Source: Osedax fenrisi (lineage: Eukaryota > Annelida > Polychaeta > Sabellida > Siboglinidae). Taken from it: DNA of 64,000 nt. The position numbers and the translations under genes were made by a program. Shown one piece after another: positions 12,415 to 23,950 of the stretch. The DNA lies in assembly GCA_964019155.1 (NCBI GenBank), contig OZ025240.1, forward strand, positions 91,101,461-91,165,460. Direction: 5' to 3'. The notes under the pieces were generated by a model. The model did not search any database and was not told the DNA's origin. It was given only the letters and a program-made list of their open reading frames with translations. Every line of letters begins with the position of its first letter. The first letter of the stretch is position 1.

Positions 12415-12698
12415 TATTGGTATAGGTCTTGGTACATAGATAGAATATGGTTTCACATTCCTATTGATTTGGATTTTAAATTTTCTCTTAAATTCCCCTA
12501 GTCCTTCAAATAATTCTTTATGTGGGTGAATTTCTCTTATTAGTTTTACCAGTCCTCATTTAATAGACATGTTTCTCGATAATAAACCAATGTGTTTGTT
12601 TTTTAATACGTAGATATGTTCTCTTATTGTACTTTCTTTGTATGTAATTTCGGCCGTAAACATTCCAACTATCTCTAATGGCACCATTCCTGGTCCTC
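12415..12698 (-). pseudogene. LTR-1 protease-to-RT linker and start of RT
   Basis: Minus strand reads GPGMVPLEIVGMFTAEITY, EHIYVLKNKHIGLLSRNMS and FKIQINRNVKPYSIYVPRPI, the linker and the first strand of RT in Mag-like elements. It then runs straight into the integrase remnant, so about two thirds of pol has been removed at about 12,414. Confidence 0.7.
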
Positions 12699-13727
12699 TC
12701 AGTCCATGTTACTTTTTATAAGTTTGGGTAACTTTCTATTGTAAGGGAGAATAGTTGCGCTTGCTCCTGTGTCTATTTTAAACTCACATGTTTGGTTAAA
12801 TCCTGGCGCTTTGACTTTCATTAGTTTTGTCCACGATTTAATATCTGGAACCTTTATTTCTCCTAGGAACTTATAATTTCCTGTCGGCTTCTTAGTATCT
12901 ATACTTGTGTTAACTTCGTAATTCTCATAAGTTTTTGTATGTGATCGTTCACTTGGTTTTCTGCATAGCTTTGCCCAATGTCCCTCTTTGTTGCATTTAT
13001 GGCATTTCGACTTATATGCTGGAAATTTTCCAAATTCATGCGTCCTTCCGCATTTTCCACAAGTCTTTCGCTCTGCTGGTTTTTTGTATTCGTAATCTTT
13101 ATTATTGAATTCTTTCTTGTATTCTTTCTTCTTGTAATCAGTCTTCACGTATTCTATAGTCGGTTTTCTAGTAATTTCTTCATTCTGTTGTCGTGATATC
13201 TGTTTCATCTTGCATGATTAGACTATTTGTTCTGCCGTTAATTCTTTGCTGCAATATTCTTGTAAAAACCTCAGTCTGAGTGTTTCGTCATTCATACCGA
13301 TTATTATTTTGTCTCTAATAAGGGACTCCTTCATGTCCTTAAAGGAACATGATTTTGCTAATATCTTTATACAACTGTAATAACTTTCAATATTTTAATA
13401 TATTAGTTGTTGTCTTTTAAAAAAGCAATACCTTTCGTAAGTAGTATTCACTTTAGGAATGCAATGACTATCGAATTTTTCCATTATAGTTTCTATTTTT
13501 AGTCCAATTTCTTTATGGTCTTTGTCATATTTTTTTTCAATATCAAATGAATTATAGATGTCTACTGCATTTTCTCCTATCGCATATAGGAAGTTAGCTA
13601 TTTGGACTTTACTTGAGTTTTTCTCTAATTCATTTGCACAGGCATACATCTCATAATTTTGTTTCCACCTTTTCCATTATGTGGGTCCTTTGCTTACGTC
13701 TAAAGCATTAGGTATTCTATCTAACAT
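12699..13727 (-). pseudogene. LTR-1 gag, nucleocapsid and protease
   Basis: Read from an ATG at 13,727 (MLDRIPNALDVSKGPT, then an in-frame TAA). The capsid-like part continues as YACANELEKNSSKVQIANF and later LIRDKIIIGMNDETLRLRFL. The nucleocapsid has KTCGKCGRTHEF and a zinc knuckle CHKCNKEGHWAKLC (CX2CX4HX4C). A retroviral-type aspartic protease follows with FKIDTGASATILP, where DTG is the active site. The last stretch (12,699-13,208) is one clean 169-codon frame; the capsid half has stops and a shift. A short AT-rich tandem (TATATAATTTTATA units) lies just upstream at 13,740-13,815. Confidence 0.8.
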
Positions 13728-14269
13728 TGTATTAAATCTATATATATAATTTTATATAATTTTATAGATTTATATAATTTTATATAATTTTATAGATTTA
13801 TATAATTTTATATAAATATTGATATAAATAAATACAATATAAATCTAATATAAATTCAATGTTTCTAGAATATATATAAATCAGCAATTAAAATAAATCA
13901 TTCGTTTTCTATAGAATTTACATTTTTTTGTTTGAAAATTACCAAATTAAATTTTATCGACATTTTTTTTTTTTTTAAATTGGATTTTTTTTTATTTTAA
14001 TTTTCTTTAATTTGGTAATTTTCCATATGATAATAATATGTACGCGATATATAATAAATAATATTTTTACATGCAATATATATATATTTATATAACTAAT
14101 ATATATATTTTCAACGTGTAGACATTAAAATCACGTATCGTATACACATAATAAATATTATATATATATCAATAATATGTATTTTTTATATGTATAACGA
14201 TTTTAGGTACGGTTAACTAAATAGTAAAATATTATATACAACAATAATATATTAATTAGTATAACTTGA

Positions 14270-14281
14270 CCGCTGTCACCA
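14270..14281 (-). promoter_or_regulatory. LTR-1 primer-binding site
   Basis: Minus strand TGGTGACAGCGG directly abuts the 5' LTR and is complementary to a tRNA 3' end ...CCGCTGTCACCA. The acceptor end resembles animal tRNA-Leu, which is an inference. LTR-2 has the same motif. Confidence 0.75.
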
Positions 14282-14520
14282 TGTAGTATTTATGAGATTG
14301 AATATGAGTTAATATAGCCTACTATACATATATACGTGACTGACCTTGTCTGGAAGTTAGCCTTATCTCGTATCGTGTATTATGATAGATAATATATATA
14401 ATTATGTATAGGTGCTTATTAGTCGTGCATTAATTAGTAAGTAAGTCTCGTAATTCATTTGTAATGGGCGTGGCTTAGTTACGCTATATATGTATAGTAG
14501 GCGTATTCAATATTACTACA
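14282..14520 (-). repeat. LTR-1 5' LTR
   Basis: Partner of 11,516-11,756, 239 bp, with the same TG/CA ends. Confidence 0.9.
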
Positions 14521-14525
14521 TTAGT

Positions 14526-15615
14526 TTCAATACGACTTTCCAGCTAAAAATCCGTATTGATATTTAGTATTATAATTATTTGAACGTAAATAGAAAGTTA
14601 AATTATTAGAAAGAATTTTTTCAAAAAGAATGAGCCTGTTAGGTAGAATGCTAATGGGCCGTTTATTTTCTGGTTTATTACATCAACTTTTTTGAATATT
14701 GGACTAATATGTGATATTTTTAAATATCCGGACCAATTCCTGAATCTAGAATATTTATAAAAATTATCGATAATTGATGACATAATTCAAACGATAATTT
14801 CTTTAATAATCCTTTCGGTATACCGTATGGTGAATTATTGAATTTACTAGGTAATAAACTTAGACATTTATGTACTACCTCAGGAGTTGTTGGATAAAAG
14901 GATAGTGCTGATGGTATGTGAGATGATTTGGATAATATAGGTATATTAATATTATAACTTTTATTAAATACAGAACTATATTGATGCGATAAACAAGATT
15001 CCTTGTAAAAATCAGATGATGATATTGAATTGTCAATTTCATTATAAAGAGGTTATATAAAATTAGATAAATGTAATTTCTTATTAATGAATTTATAAAA
15101 AATGGATTTATTATTAGAAGATACAACTTTAGATTCCAGATAATGTTATAATTCTTAATTTTGATAATAACATCAAGCTGGGCTTATCGATAATTCATAT
15201 CACTATTTTCATTACAAATAACATTGTGAAGATGTCGACATTTATTTAATAATTTTTTAATAAATTTAGAATATCTATATTTTGTAATATTAGGTAAAGG
15301 AGTATGTTTATTTCATATAAATAAAAGACTATAGTCTTTAATATAGTAATAAATATAGTAAGCATATCAATACTATTAATGGATTAATTTAGCAGAGTAT
15401 TCCAATTAATTGAGAACAGATCATTTGTAATATTGTGATAATCTGATTCAAGCTAATTTTGAATTGGTAATATAGGAGAACTAGATATTAGTCGATAATA
15501 CGACGAGGATAAATTAAACAAGATAATATGGAAATAATCATATTCTATCGGATTAGTAGATAATATAGATGATATAATTTTAATATCATTAAAATTCACT
15601 AACGGCAATAATCCT
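14526..15615 (-). pseudogene. Family K endonuclease end and N-terminal half of RT
   Basis: Minus strand fragments include SINWNTLL (endonuclease/RT linker), a HISPIFKKVD motif equivalent to the usual HITPIFKKGD, and near the insertion QYGFLAGKS, the RT motif normally written QYGFRxGxS. Many stops. It continues at 11,510 across LTR-1. Confidence 0.7.
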
Positions 15616-15654
15616 GTTTTTTGAATGAACTAATAAAACTATTTTCAATATAGT

Positions 15655-15875
15655 TTCATGTATATATATATATATATATATATATACCCAATCTACCAAT
15701 AAGCTAGTTGCATGCTAGTTAAGTTAGCTTTTGTATGAGTCGTGATTTTTAGCTATTTATGAACACAACAAATAGTTTCTAGCTATAACTTATGAAAGCT
15801 AATTTATGAATCGTGACTTTTAGCTATTTGTGAACACAAAAGCTATAGCTCAGAAACTCATATCTACACCTATCA
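15655..15875. repeat. (TA)n tract and 72-bp duplicated hairpin repeat
   Basis: After (TA)n at about 15,658-15,686, two related 72-bp units start at 15,733 (TATGAGTCGTGATTTTTAGC) and 15,805 (TATGAATCGTGACTTTTAGC). Each can fold, because TAGCTATTT is followed by AAATAG...AGCTA-type complements. The look is that of a non-autonomous DNA-transposon remnant, but I see no convincing terminal inverted repeats or target duplication. Confidence 0.5.
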
Positions 15876-15999
15876 ATGTAACATGGATTTTACAAGTTAC
15901 TTATCGCAACATGTCTAAGAAAATCAATATAGATATTATCATAATGAAATAATAATTTATGTATTAACTATTACTATAGTATAACATATTTACAAATTT

Positions 16000-16144
16000 G
16001 TTTAAAGTATTGTTATAACACATTTATCATATGTGTCTGTCGAAACGTTACTAATATATTTCTTATATTTATTTCGTAAATATTCACCTATTGCTTCCTC
16101 ATCTTCTTGTATTTGCAGATTTCCTACATTCTTACACTGATTAA
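16000..16144 (-). CDS. Candidate host exon, weakly SPT5-like
   Basis: On the minus strand a splice-acceptor-like TATATTGCAG ends at 16,145 and opens a frame reading VNQCKNVGNLQIQEDEEAIG, then EYLRNKYKKYISNVSTDTYD, closing with TAA near 15,999. The acidic stretch followed by EYLRNKYKKY recalls the segment before the first NGN domain of transcription elongation factor SPT5 (animal proteins have ...EEELGEYYMKKYAKSS...). This is a resemblance only; the segment is short and I see no second exon. It could end as a terminal exon at the TAA or splice out earlier. It is less A+T-rich than its surroundings and unlike any element here. Confidence 0.3.
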
Positions 16145-16149
16145 CTGCA

Positions 16150-16885
16150 ATATAACATTACAATTAATATATAATAATAAGTACATTAAAATAACATTTA
16201 TTAATAATATAATTTAATATATTATTATATTAGTCAGAGTTATTGAATAAAAGTACATTTTGAAAAAAACTATTATAATTATCCTACTACTTTGTTTTGC
16301 TATAAGTAAAAAGTATATGAATAAATTATAATAATATTTTAAAATATAATTATATATAAGTGAAGAGACAATATTTCTTGTAATATATTAATAAAAAATG
16401 ATATAATATAGAATATAAAACATGAAATAAACTATATTTAAAAAAAAACTAATCATATTATATGTAGAATTATATATTATCTGTATAATATCCAAATAAT
16501 TGCTTAGAGTCATTAAATAGTACCTACAATGATATTTTAATGGGGCTTAGTAATTCATATATATTAACATTTAAATGCATGCAATTATATGCTCATAGAT
16601 TTATCTTCTTAAAGAGTATAGTATGTAGATATTATACCAGTTGTATATCAAATTGTATTATATTATTCCTTTGGGATATCTTATAAATTAATTTTAATAT
16701 ATAACTTATAAATATATTTATAATCTTTTATAAATATTGAAATCATTACATTATATTAATTGTATATATGTTGTTAATCTTAAATAAATGTTGAGATAAA
16801 TTCATTTTTATTTAATTACAAATTATATATTTATTATGGAATATTTAAAAATAATATATTAAATTAAATATATAAAATTAGTATA
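16150..16885. other. A+T-rich spacer
   Basis: No gene or repeat recognised. Confidence 0.6.
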
Positions 16886-19803
16886 ATGATGATGATGATG
16901 ATATTAAGTTTATTAGCACTAAAATAGGGTCATGTAGACCACTTCGCTCGTGCGGGAAGAAATAATAATAAAATAATAGTAATACGATAATAATTTAATA
17001 ATAATATACATTCAATATATCACGGACAACAATACTATATAATATAAAGGACTATTATATACTACAGTCTGCATTGATATGGTGTAGTGTTATATACTAC
17101 AAACTGCATTGATATAGTATAGTTTTATATAATAATAAGATAATAATAATACAATAACAATTTAATAATGATATACATTTAATATAACATGGACACAAAT
17201 AATAAGTTCGACGATTTAATGATTATGGGTAGAGAGAAAAGAAGAAGTAAGATTTATAAATTTTTTGTGGGATCTAATAGAACGAATGGTAGGAGGGAGG
17301 GAATTCCATAGGGTTGGACCGGAATTTTTAAAAGCTCTAGAATTTAGGGAAGTTTTACTAGAGTTATGGGAATTAGTAGAAGAGCATTTTGGTAACGAAG
17401 AGAAGATAATATATTACGTTTTTTAATTAGATCAAAAATATAGCTAGGGGTGAAATTATATATTTATTTATCGATTATAGAAAGTATACGTAATTTACAC
17501 CCGAGGGAGAAGGGTAGCCACATACGAGATGATTGATGAGATGTTGTAGTAGAGTGATCCAGTCGAGTTAAACAGTAAGTAGTACGTATTGAGGAACAGA
17601 TAATCCGATTAAGTAGAGCAGTAGCTTTAGCAGGAAGTAAATTCAGTAGGGAAGAACATTAGTCAATTCGGGTAAGTACAAGAGCATTAATTAGAGTTTT
17701 AGTAAGGTTTCTGGAAAGTGATGTCAGTATTTTTTTAATTATAAAGAGGTGAAAGTAGGAGGATTTTGTAATGGATGATATATGATTCTTAAATGATAAT
17801 TTGTCATCAAATACTAATCCTGGGTTTTTGGAGGAATGAGAAGGAGAAATAATTATGTTATTTAGAGTAAAGTTTGGAAGGAAGTTTCAGAAGTAGATAT
17901 GTTGAGTACAGTAGTCTTAGAGGAATTAATTAGTAGTTTATTGGAGAGGAGCCATACTCTTATGGATTAGCACACTCGATTAATTCAGAGTTAATGGTAT
18001 TATGAGAATTTATAGGGAAAAAAGTAAACAGTTGAATATCATCAGCAAAAATATGGTATTGAATATTTGGACATTTCTTAATTAGATCAGCAATAGGGCG
18101 GATATAAATAGAAAAGAGGGATGGACCTAGAACTGATCCTTGGGGAATACAGTAGTTAAGAGGAGAAAGAGGCAAGTAAGATTTGCCAATAATAATAGAG
18201 ATATTTCTGTTAGTCAGATATGAAGTAAACCATTTTAATGCTAAGATATACCCATTAAAGTAAGTCGCGAGATTAATATGTTATGGTCCAGGGTATCAAA
18301 AGCAGATGAGAGATCAAGTAGGATTAGATGGCAACACGTGTTGCTATTTAAGGTAGATAATATTGTGTCAGTAATACGGAGGAGAGCTGTTTCTGTTATT
18401 TTCTGATTATTTTTATTTACATGGGCGATGAGTTGTTTGGAAATAATTCTTTCTAATATTTTACTTAATAAGGGTAGGTGGGAGATCGGGCGATAATTGC
18501 TAAATGAGTTGGGGTCTATGTTTTGTTTTTTTTAGAATAGGGGATATTATGGTAGTCTTAAGATAGGGTGAAACTTGGCCAGAGTTTAGTGAGTTCGCAA
18601 TAATATCCAAGAAAATAGGATAAAATAAGGGTGAAAGTTTGTGATATAATGATAAATGTAGGGGATCAGTGGGGGAGGTACAGTGAGATTTCATGAGTAG
18701 GTCATTTACTTCATACAGTGAAGGGATAGTGAATGTGCTTAATGAGTCAATATGATGAGTAATATATATGGTAGGATTTAGTATGGATTGATTAGATGCG
18801 CAAATAATATTATTAATGCTAGCAATTTTATTTTTAAAGAATTTTTCAAAAAGAGAATACAGTTGAAAATTTGACGTGTTTGGTAAAATGGGGAGGAATT
18901 TTTCATCTGGAGGAGAGAATTTTATTTGCTATTTTAAATAATTTGCGAGGATTGGAGGAGATCAATGCTATCTTTTTGTTATAATAGATAGATTTTGAAC
19001 AAGATATAGTAGATTTGTAATTTTTTCTAGCTAGTGATAGAGCTAATTTAGTTTCAGTAGAAGGATTTTTAAGAAATATCTTCTCAAATTTGCGAACACT
19101 CTTCTTGAAGATGAAAAGTTCATGGGAGAACCAGGAGAAAAAGGGCGGTCGGTAATTAATGTAGTTGTTGTAGGTGCATGTATATTGATAATATTTAGGA
19201 GAGTGGGGTTTAGGAGTACCGGATAGAGGGAAGATGAAGAAGAGATCTCAGTTTTGATATTGTTTACAAATCTTGGTAGGTCGATAGACTTAAAATCTCT
19301 ATATGTAATACGTTTTCGTTTAATCTTTGAGAATTTTAGATTAATGGAGAATTCAATAATAAAATAATCAGTTAGGAGTTCAATTTTTTGGAAGGAGTTA
19401 GGGTTTATACATCTAACAAGATGACTGGATAGGGGTGTAAATATCATAACAAGTATATTACCACTAGAATGGGTAGGAAATGATATATGTTGGCACAAAG
19501 AAAGAGACTCAGTTAGGAGTTTAAAGTCACCATGGGGATAGATGGGAGAATTATAGTGATAGTTTAAGTCACCAAGAACTATTGGTAGATAGGATGAAGA
19601 TGAAGGAAGTTTATGGATAAAATCATGAAATTCATCAAAGAATAAAATGATTTCAGGTTTTGGGGTACGATAGATAACAGTGAGATGTAGAGTTAAGTTA
19701 GGAAGCTTGAGGGTCAGCGAAAGACAATCACTATATAAAAAGGGGGGGAATGAAATGGATGGAGATAGGTAAAAATCATTACGTATCATAAATCCTACCT
19801 CAC
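16886..19803 (-). mobile_element. CR1-A copy 2, 5'-truncated, minus strand
   Basis: Tail (ATC)n at 16,886-16,903 (ATG units on the plus strand), then the same 3' UTR as the copy at 53.76-58.30 kb, including its internal duplication (CTGCATTGATAT twice). ORF2 then runs from the C-terminus back into the endonuclease. The homology stops near 19,803 (GEVGFMIRNDFYL), so the first ~80 codons of the endonuclease, ORF1 and the 5' UTR are missing. Protein similarity to the longer copy is very high. This copy has 7 T at 17,730-17,736 where the other has 8 A, and here the frame is continuous at that point. Confidence 0.9.
17960..18694 (-). pseudogene. CR1-A copy 2 reverse transcriptase
   Basis: Contains SSAFDTL (as in the other copy), GSVLGPSLFSIYIRPI and YHIFADDIQLF with the FADD catalytic motif. 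A frameshift near 18,180-18,290 and another near 18,500-18,540 break it. The region matches residue for residue with 56,600-57,200 of the plus copy apart from scattered changes. Confidence 0.8.
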
Positions 19804-19813
19804 CAGTATACAC
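19043..19813 (-). pseudogene. CR1-A copy 2 endonuclease part
   Basis: Apurinic-endonuclease-like domain without its start: VIYRTPKPE, LGDLNYHYNSP (catalytic D and N in the GDLN motif, where GDFN is usual) and LLTDYFIIEF, where the other copy has TDHF. The catalytic His of the SDH/TDH motif is therefore replaced by Tyr in this copy. A shift after HAPTTTTLITDRPFSP breaks the frame. Confidence 0.8.
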
Positions 19814-19815
19814 AA

Positions 19816-20524
19816 TTATTATATTATAATTAATTTTAATTGTACTATATGAGAAGAATAAATGAAAGATAAAATTACATTATTATTAATTGTAATATAT
19901 ATGTGTAATCATTTATAAATATTGAGATAAATTAATTTTTATATTATTAAAAATTACATATTACTTATTAATTATTCTTAAAAATTATTAAATACTATTT
20001 CTGTATAATTAAAAATTATATATTTAATTAAAAATATACAATTAGAATAAAACATTATTATATTATAATTAATTTTAATTATTGTACTATATATGAGAAA
20101 AATATATAATATTTAAAGTTAAAATCATGTTAGTACATTAGAATAATTATTATTTATAATATATTTATATTATATAATTTAGCATCGCGTGCAAATCGAT
20201 TATGTAAATAATTGATTATAGTTATTTTATATACTTAATCAAATACATAGATCATTTCGTAATGATATTGTATTTTGTTTACAGTGGCAATATTAATATG
20301 CAATTACTAACTGTTTTCATTGTAGAAATACATTTAGTACCGATGAAAATAATTGTTGCAGGGAGTTAATATCTAGCATTACTTTTAAATATATATATAA
20401 TGATTACATATTATCTTCATGTTGTGCAATAGTAACAAACTACATCGATATACGATATTTAATTATTGATATTCATATTTAATTACAATATTTTTTTTTA
20501 ATTACAATACAATTATAATACTTT
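19816..20524. other. A+T-rich spacer with a small cysteine-rich open stretch
   Basis: Mostly A/T. Plus strand 20,297-20,470 contains an open stretch with NCFHCRNTFSTDENNCCREL after an acceptor-like TTTTCATTGTAG. See findings. Nothing else seen. Confidence 0.5.
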
Positions 20525-22010
20525 ATCCCGTGACCGGTTGGTGGTAGGGCGGATTTGAATCGCGGCAATTACACATGTTTTTTTTTCCATTTCTCACGGT
20601 CCAATGTTTTTCGAGAAGATCACCGATATAACTTTTTATCCATTCGACAATATTAAACATCCAGTTTGTTCTCGGTCGTCCCTATCTTCTCTTTCCTTCT
20701 ACAAAACCTTACATGATTATTTATGGAGAGATTCATGTCGTATTGTGTGTTAAAATGAGCCAATTTCCTTCTTTTTAAAGTTGAAATCAGTGGTTCAACA
20801 GAGCATATTGCTTTAATTTTCTTGAAAACGTAATCATTCGTTTTCCTTTCTCGGTATGAGATTCCTAGGATTCTTCTATATGATTTAGATTAGAATGCAT
20901 TTATTCTTTTCTCTAGGGTTTCATTTAATGTCCATGTTTCACAACCATATAATATAATAGAGAGTATCATATATTTGTATAATTGTATCTTGGTACGTAA
21001 TTAGATTATTCTGCTTTTCCATATCGTACTTAGGTTTACCAGAGCCGAATTTGCTGTCAATCTTATTTTATCTCCTTTTAACTTATTCCGTGTTTTGTTA
21101 GTGTAGATCCAATATATTTGAATTTGTCAACTGTTTCTAATGTTTCACCGTTCATAGTTATAACGTTTTTATGGCTGTTTGAGAATTTACCATGCTCTTA
21201 TTTTTTCCAGACTCACTTCCATACCGTATGCCGCTGAACAGTTATATAATTTTTCTGTAAACTATTGTAATTCTGGAATTGATCCTGCAATTAAATGTAT
21301 ATCATTTAAAAACTTTAGGTTACAAAGGTTATATCCTCCTATAGCTATGTTTGTGTAGAGTGCATTGCATATTTTTTTCCAAGATAATATTGAATAGAGT
21401 TGGTGACATGAGGCAACCTTGTTGTACTCCTACCGATGTCCGAAAGAAGTCTCCTCTTGTATTGTTAACTATCATTGCTCGACTTTATATTTATATATAT
21501 ATATATATATGCTTTCTATGATTGATATAAAATGTTCGTCAATATTAAAATTTCTCATTATATTCCATAGTCCATTATGTTATACACAGTCAAACGCCTT
21601 TTTGAAGTCAATAAAATTGTGACAAAGTTTCTTTCCATGTTTAGTGTGTTTTTACGCCATAATTCTACAGTTTAAGATTTGTTCCGTCGTGCTTCTTTTT
21701 TTCCTAAATAAGCTTGTTCTTCTGCTAGAATATTTCTACCATCGGATTTAAGCGATTTATATTTATTCTTAATAAGATCTTGCTTGCGTGTGATATTAGA
21801 CTAATAGTTCGGTAGTTTGTATACTTAAAATAGTTCCCTTCTTAGGATTAGTATTATTAGAGATTGTGTCCAAATATATGGCCATTCCTTTGTATCCATT
21901 CCTATCCATTCCATATTTTTTGGCAAAGTTCAGTAATTTTATAGATCAGCTGGGTTCCATAGTTGATAAACAATTCCCCCGGAATATTGTCGACAGTTCT
22001 AAGATTATTG
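20525..22010 (-). pseudogene. RTE-like non-LTR reverse transcriptase relic (RTE-1)
   Basis: Minus-strand pieces in order: DNIPGELFINYGTQLIY (VDGIPxEL motif), NYRTISLISHASKILLR (NYRxISL), FIDFKKAFDCV (domain A), SVGVQQGCLMSPTLFNI (domain B), then LKFLNDIHLIAGS where FADD is expected. NSALVNLSTIWKSR, YIIWLNM-type debris of YGCETWTL, RRILGISYRERKTND and GRPRTNWMFNIVEW follow. This order and wording are those of the endonuclease-reverse transcriptases annotated as RTE or craniofacial-development-protein-2-like. It is full of stops, and the endonuclease is absent. Confidence 0.8.
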
Positions 22011-22738
22011 AAATTCCTAAAAAATTACTAATTATTTCTATTATTTCTATCATTATAATGAAAATTACTAAATCTAACTTAACATTGAATTATAGTGTAT
22101 AAATGAACTATATAAGGATTTCAACATAGATTAATCAATTGGTATGAATCTTAATTATCATATATTTTAAGTTATTATATAGTGAGGAAATTTTGTATAT
22201 TTAAAATTATATATCATATGGCGAACTACTGAGAATAGAAAATGATGGGTTTAATTTATGTATAATCCTTTTGTTAAAAGTAATTTTTTATTAAGTTTCA
22301 ATAATTTGTATTCAATAATTATTATTAAATCAAACTATTAGTTATAAGATGAGAAAATAATTAGCGAAAATTTAATTAATGTATAATATTACTCACCAAC
22401 ACTAGAAGTGTTATCCTTATATAAGAAATATTTTGCTGTATTTATTAAACAAATATAATACTGATTCTGATTAAATTATATTATCCAATAACACAATAGA
22501 CAAAGTTTTTCTCTCATTAATATTCTCGAGCAATTTACTTTGTTCAACAATTATTCTTTTGATCTTCTATCACACTATATATTATTTTTCTAACAGAAAT
22601 ATAAATTATCATAGCTGATATGATATATTTATTTGATGATATCGGAATTTAAGTACACATATAAATACAAAATTTTACCATATCATCTATAATGTATTAT
22701 TATAATTGTTTTAAGTTTATTCATTGTAATGATATCAC

Positions 22739-22794
<56 letters not shown>

Positions 22795-22857
22795 TGTACA
22801 CATGTATTTAACCAATACCATTGATATCATCTATTTATTACGTTTATATGAAGTACA
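22011..22857. other. A+T-rich spacer with (TA)n
   Basis: No gene seen. Pure (TA)n at 22,744-22,793. Confidence 0.6.
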
Positions 22858-22995
22858 AATGTATGGCGTATAGCCACGCGCACTCTTACCATAAACACCC
22901 ACCGCCCAGCGCGTGCATCCCAAGCCAACGTGCCTGGTGATTTATACTGCACTAATTATCATTAGTATCCTCATGCACGCTCACACTTGAACATA
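22858..22995. other. Small GC-rich island of unknown nature
   Basis: About 140 bp far richer in G+C than its surroundings, with GCCACGCGCACTC, CCACCGCCCAGCGCG and CCAACGTGCCTGG. It has no long frame, no tRNA boxes and no second copy in the window. It could be a fragment of an exon, a captured repeat or a regulatory segment. Confidence 0.5.
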
Positions 22996-23619
22996 CATGC
23001 TTCACTATTATATAACGTAATATCTATATATAAATATATGTAATAATGAGGGTCGAATTTAAATGAAACAAATAAAACACCAATCAAAATGCTAGGGGAA
23101 CGTTGTATTTATTCTTTATTTATAAATTAAAAACAAGAAAAACCATACACTAAATCTGTTATAAAACATATATACAGAATTACAATATGGAATAAATATA
23201 ATATGATATAATGTTTTACAAACCTCCACGTGTCAAGGTATAATCAGAAATGAAAGAATATTATTAAATCTAATATGGTTCAGATTATATTACTTCTATA
23301 GAAGTATACGTATACGCGACGGTTCATTGGTCTAACCAATTCTATACACTAAATAACCCTAGATAAAAAACACAAAAATCAATATATATACAATTAACAT
23401 TTCTAATTTTAATTATTACATAACAGAAAACAAAAAATAAAAACCAATTAAAAATATATAATAAACTAAATAACATTAACTAAAAAACACAAAAATCACT
23501 AGATGAAGTTAACATTTAAAATTATTACATAATACACAACTAAATAAAATAACTAATTAAAAATATATAATATAAACTTAAAAAAAACTATACAACCATA
23601 TAACCAGATGTTAGTCTGT

Positions 23620-23659
<40 letters not shown>

Positions 23660-23897
23660 CACATGTTGCCATGTATAGTGTGTATTCTTTATCTATTATA
23701 TACTGGATTTTGACAACGTTGGGATAATACCATAACTACATACCACAGGTACTACATACTAATATATAGAGACATCATATCATAACATTCATCAATCAAT
23801 TCACTTCGTTATATTAAAAGTTATCAGCTCCTAAGCCTACTTTATCCAATTTATTTGATGAATTTCTGACTTAATATTTTTGGTTTTTTAGATCATA

Positions 23898-23950
<53 letters not shown>

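Larger units (their letters stand above)
11516..14520 (-). mobile_element. LTR-1: internally deleted Ty3/gypsy-type retrotransposon
   Basis: Two ~240-bp direct repeats (11,516-11,756 and 14,282-14,520), both TGTAGTA...TACTACA, flank ~2.5 kb of internal sequence. The flanking TTAGT at 11,511-11,515 and 14,521-14,525 is a 5-bp target duplication. The minus-strand order is PBS, gag, nucleocapsid with zinc knuckle, protease, RT linker, then directly the last part of integrase. The RT palm, RNase H and integrase core are missing. The LTRs differ at roughly a dozen bases plus short indels, so the insertion is not recent. It lies inside family K, hence is younger than that copy. Confidence 0.9.
9930..15615 (-). 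mobile_element. Family K non-LTR retrotransposon, long relic copy split by LTR-1
   Basis: On the minus strand this copy runs from the end of the endonuclease domain (near 15,615) through reverse transcriptase to a TATC tail at 9930-9962. LTR-1 (11,516-14,520) interrupts it. The RT reading resumes across the insertion: QYGFLAGKS lies just right of the insertion and LAKAFDKVSHPKL just left of it. The same 3' end occurs at 2618-3135 and 9121-9233. All frames are broken by stops and shifts, so the copy is inactive. Confidence 0.8.
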
